5,108 nt of DNA from Bryobacterales bacterium. GTDB lineage: Bacteria; Acidobacteriota; Terriglobia; Bryobacterales; Bryobacteraceae. Under the pieces are notes generated by a model that saw only the letters and a program-made list of their open reading frames with translations, ran no database searches and was not told the origin of the DNA. The translations under genes and the position numbers were made by a program. Below are positions 4,501-5,108 of this stretch, piece after piece. Numbering within the stretch: the stretch's first letter is position 1; every line of letters begins with the position of its first letter. The stretch is taken from the NCBI GenBank assembly GCA_025353235.1, contig JANXQZ010000661.1:1-5108 (forward strand). The letters are read 5' to 3'.

Positions 4501-5108
4501 TCCTCCACGGCTAAAGAGTCCAAAGAATAGTACCAGTCCGATAATGATGATCGGCCAGGGGATTCCCGTTCCCCTGCTGCGGGAAGGTTGGCGCCGAGGC
4601 CGTTCCTGCTGCAATGAGAAATCGAGCGTAACGCCTTTGGCTAGGGCGATCCTCGAGCCCATCTCTTCGGCACCGGCCAGCATCGCTTTGCCGTAGTCGT
4701 TCTGCTGCAATGAGGGCCGCATTCCTCGCAGCACGCTGCCCACGAAACCGTCCGGCAGGATCGGCTCGAGACCGTAGCCTACTTCAATACGATCTTTGTG
4801 ATCCTTGACCGCGAGGAGCAGGAGCAGGCCTTCATCCTTGCCCTTTTTTCCGATTCCCCATTTACGGAATAAGGTGTTGGCGGTGTCGTCGACGGGTGCC
4901 CCGTTTAGGGTGTCGATGGTCACCATCGCGATTTGAACGCCGGTAGCCTGCTCTACTTTGCCGCAATAGGTTTCGAGTTGCTGGCGGGTGGATGGATCTA
5001 GTACGTTTGCGAAGTCGCTGACATAGCCTTGCGGTTGGAGGGTGGTGAGGTCTTGCGCGAACAGCGGGAGCAGCAAGCCGGCTAGAACGCCGGCTGCAGC
5101 CAAGATTG
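4318..5108 (-). CDS. TPM-domain (YgcG-like) exported/membrane protein with glycine-rich tail, 5' end cut by window edge
   Basis: The frame is open to the right edge. The only in-window start candidate near it is TTG at 5103, but what it begins is the hydrophobic core of a signal peptide (AAAGVLAGLLLPLFAQ) without the usual basic n-region, so the true start probably lies a few codons beyond the edge. Counting from that TTG, 261 residues are visible: signal peptide to about Ala16; a TPM domain (about 26-165) with GYVSDFANVLDP, GVQIAMVTID (55-64), KWGIGKKGKDEGLLLLLA (81-98), IEVGYGLEP (106-114) and LPDGFVG (116-122); a basic linker (RPRRQPSRSR, 168-177); a membrane span (about 181-198); then a glycine-rich tail ending GGGGASGDW. 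This is the complete YgcG layout, with the TPM domain outside the inner membrane. Some TPM proteins are reported as phosphatases (plant TLP18.3) or photosystem repair factors; the bacterial role is unclear. It is the first visible gene of the operon, with lemA two genes downstream. Confidence 0.92.
   Translation of the reverse strand, partial: ILAAAGVLAGLLLPLFAQDLTTLQPQGYVSDFANVLDPSTRQQLETYCGKVEQATGVQIAMVTIDTLNGAPVDDTANTLFRKWGIGKKGKDEGLLLLLAVKDHKDRIEVGYGLEPILPDGFVGSVLRGMRPSLQQNDYGKAMLAGAEEMGSRIALAKGVTLDFSLQQERPRRQPSRSRGTGIPWPIIIIGLVLFFGLFSRGGRGGGGGGFLTGMILGNVLGSSGRWGGGGGFGGSDSGGGGGGGFGGFGGGDSGGGGASGDW

Noticed and set aside
5101..5103. TTG at 5103 as the true start of the TPM gene
   Set aside because: The frame stays open to the window edge, no ribosome binding site can be seen, and the signal peptide would lack its basic N-terminal residues; a start just beyond the edge is more likely.

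Overview
All credible genes in this window lie on the minus strand, so transcription runs from high to low coordinates. The window opens (right edge) inside a gene and closes (left edge) inside another. It holds six protein genes (four complete, two cut by the edges) and one doubtful tiny ORF. I see no tRNA, rRNA, CRISPR array, insertion sequence or convincing terminator. Base composition is moderately GC-rich. Together with the protein types this fits a soil or environmental Gram-negative bacterium, possibly an acidobacterium, but the taxon is a guess and nothing here proves it.

Layout in transcription order: (1) 5108-4318, a TPM-domain (YgcG-like) exported or membrane protein with a glycine-rich tail, start outside the window; (2) 4310-3603, a nucleotidyltransferase-fold protein with a helical C-terminal half; (3) 3593-3021, a LemA-family membrane protein; (4) 3024-1588, an aldehyde dehydrogenase; (5) 1577-732, a fumarylacetoacetate-hydrolase-fold enzyme closely resembling 2-keto-3-deoxy-arabinonate dehydratase; (6) after a 131-base gap with a perfect hairpin and a possible small membrane peptide frame, 600-1, the N-terminal 200 residues of an ABC-2 type polysaccharide-export permease that runs off the left edge.

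Genes 1 to 5 are packed with junctions of 7, 9, -4 and 10 bases. At three junctions the stop codon of one gene is part of the ribosome binding site of the next, and at the fourth stop and start share ATGA. This is strong evidence for one translationally coupled operon. Genes 4 and 5 make biochemical sense together: a dehydratase producing 2-oxoglutarate semialdehyde and a dehydrogenase oxidising it to 2-oxoglutarate, the last two steps of Weimberg-type non-phosphorylative pentose oxidation. Genes 1 and 3 are a pairing often seen in bacteria (TPM plus LemA), of poorly known envelope function. The notable points are the nucleotidyltransferase inserted between them and the fusion of that membrane module to a sugar-acid oxidation module through an overlapping stop/start. 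Gene 6 probably starts or continues a surface-polysaccharide export locus to the left.
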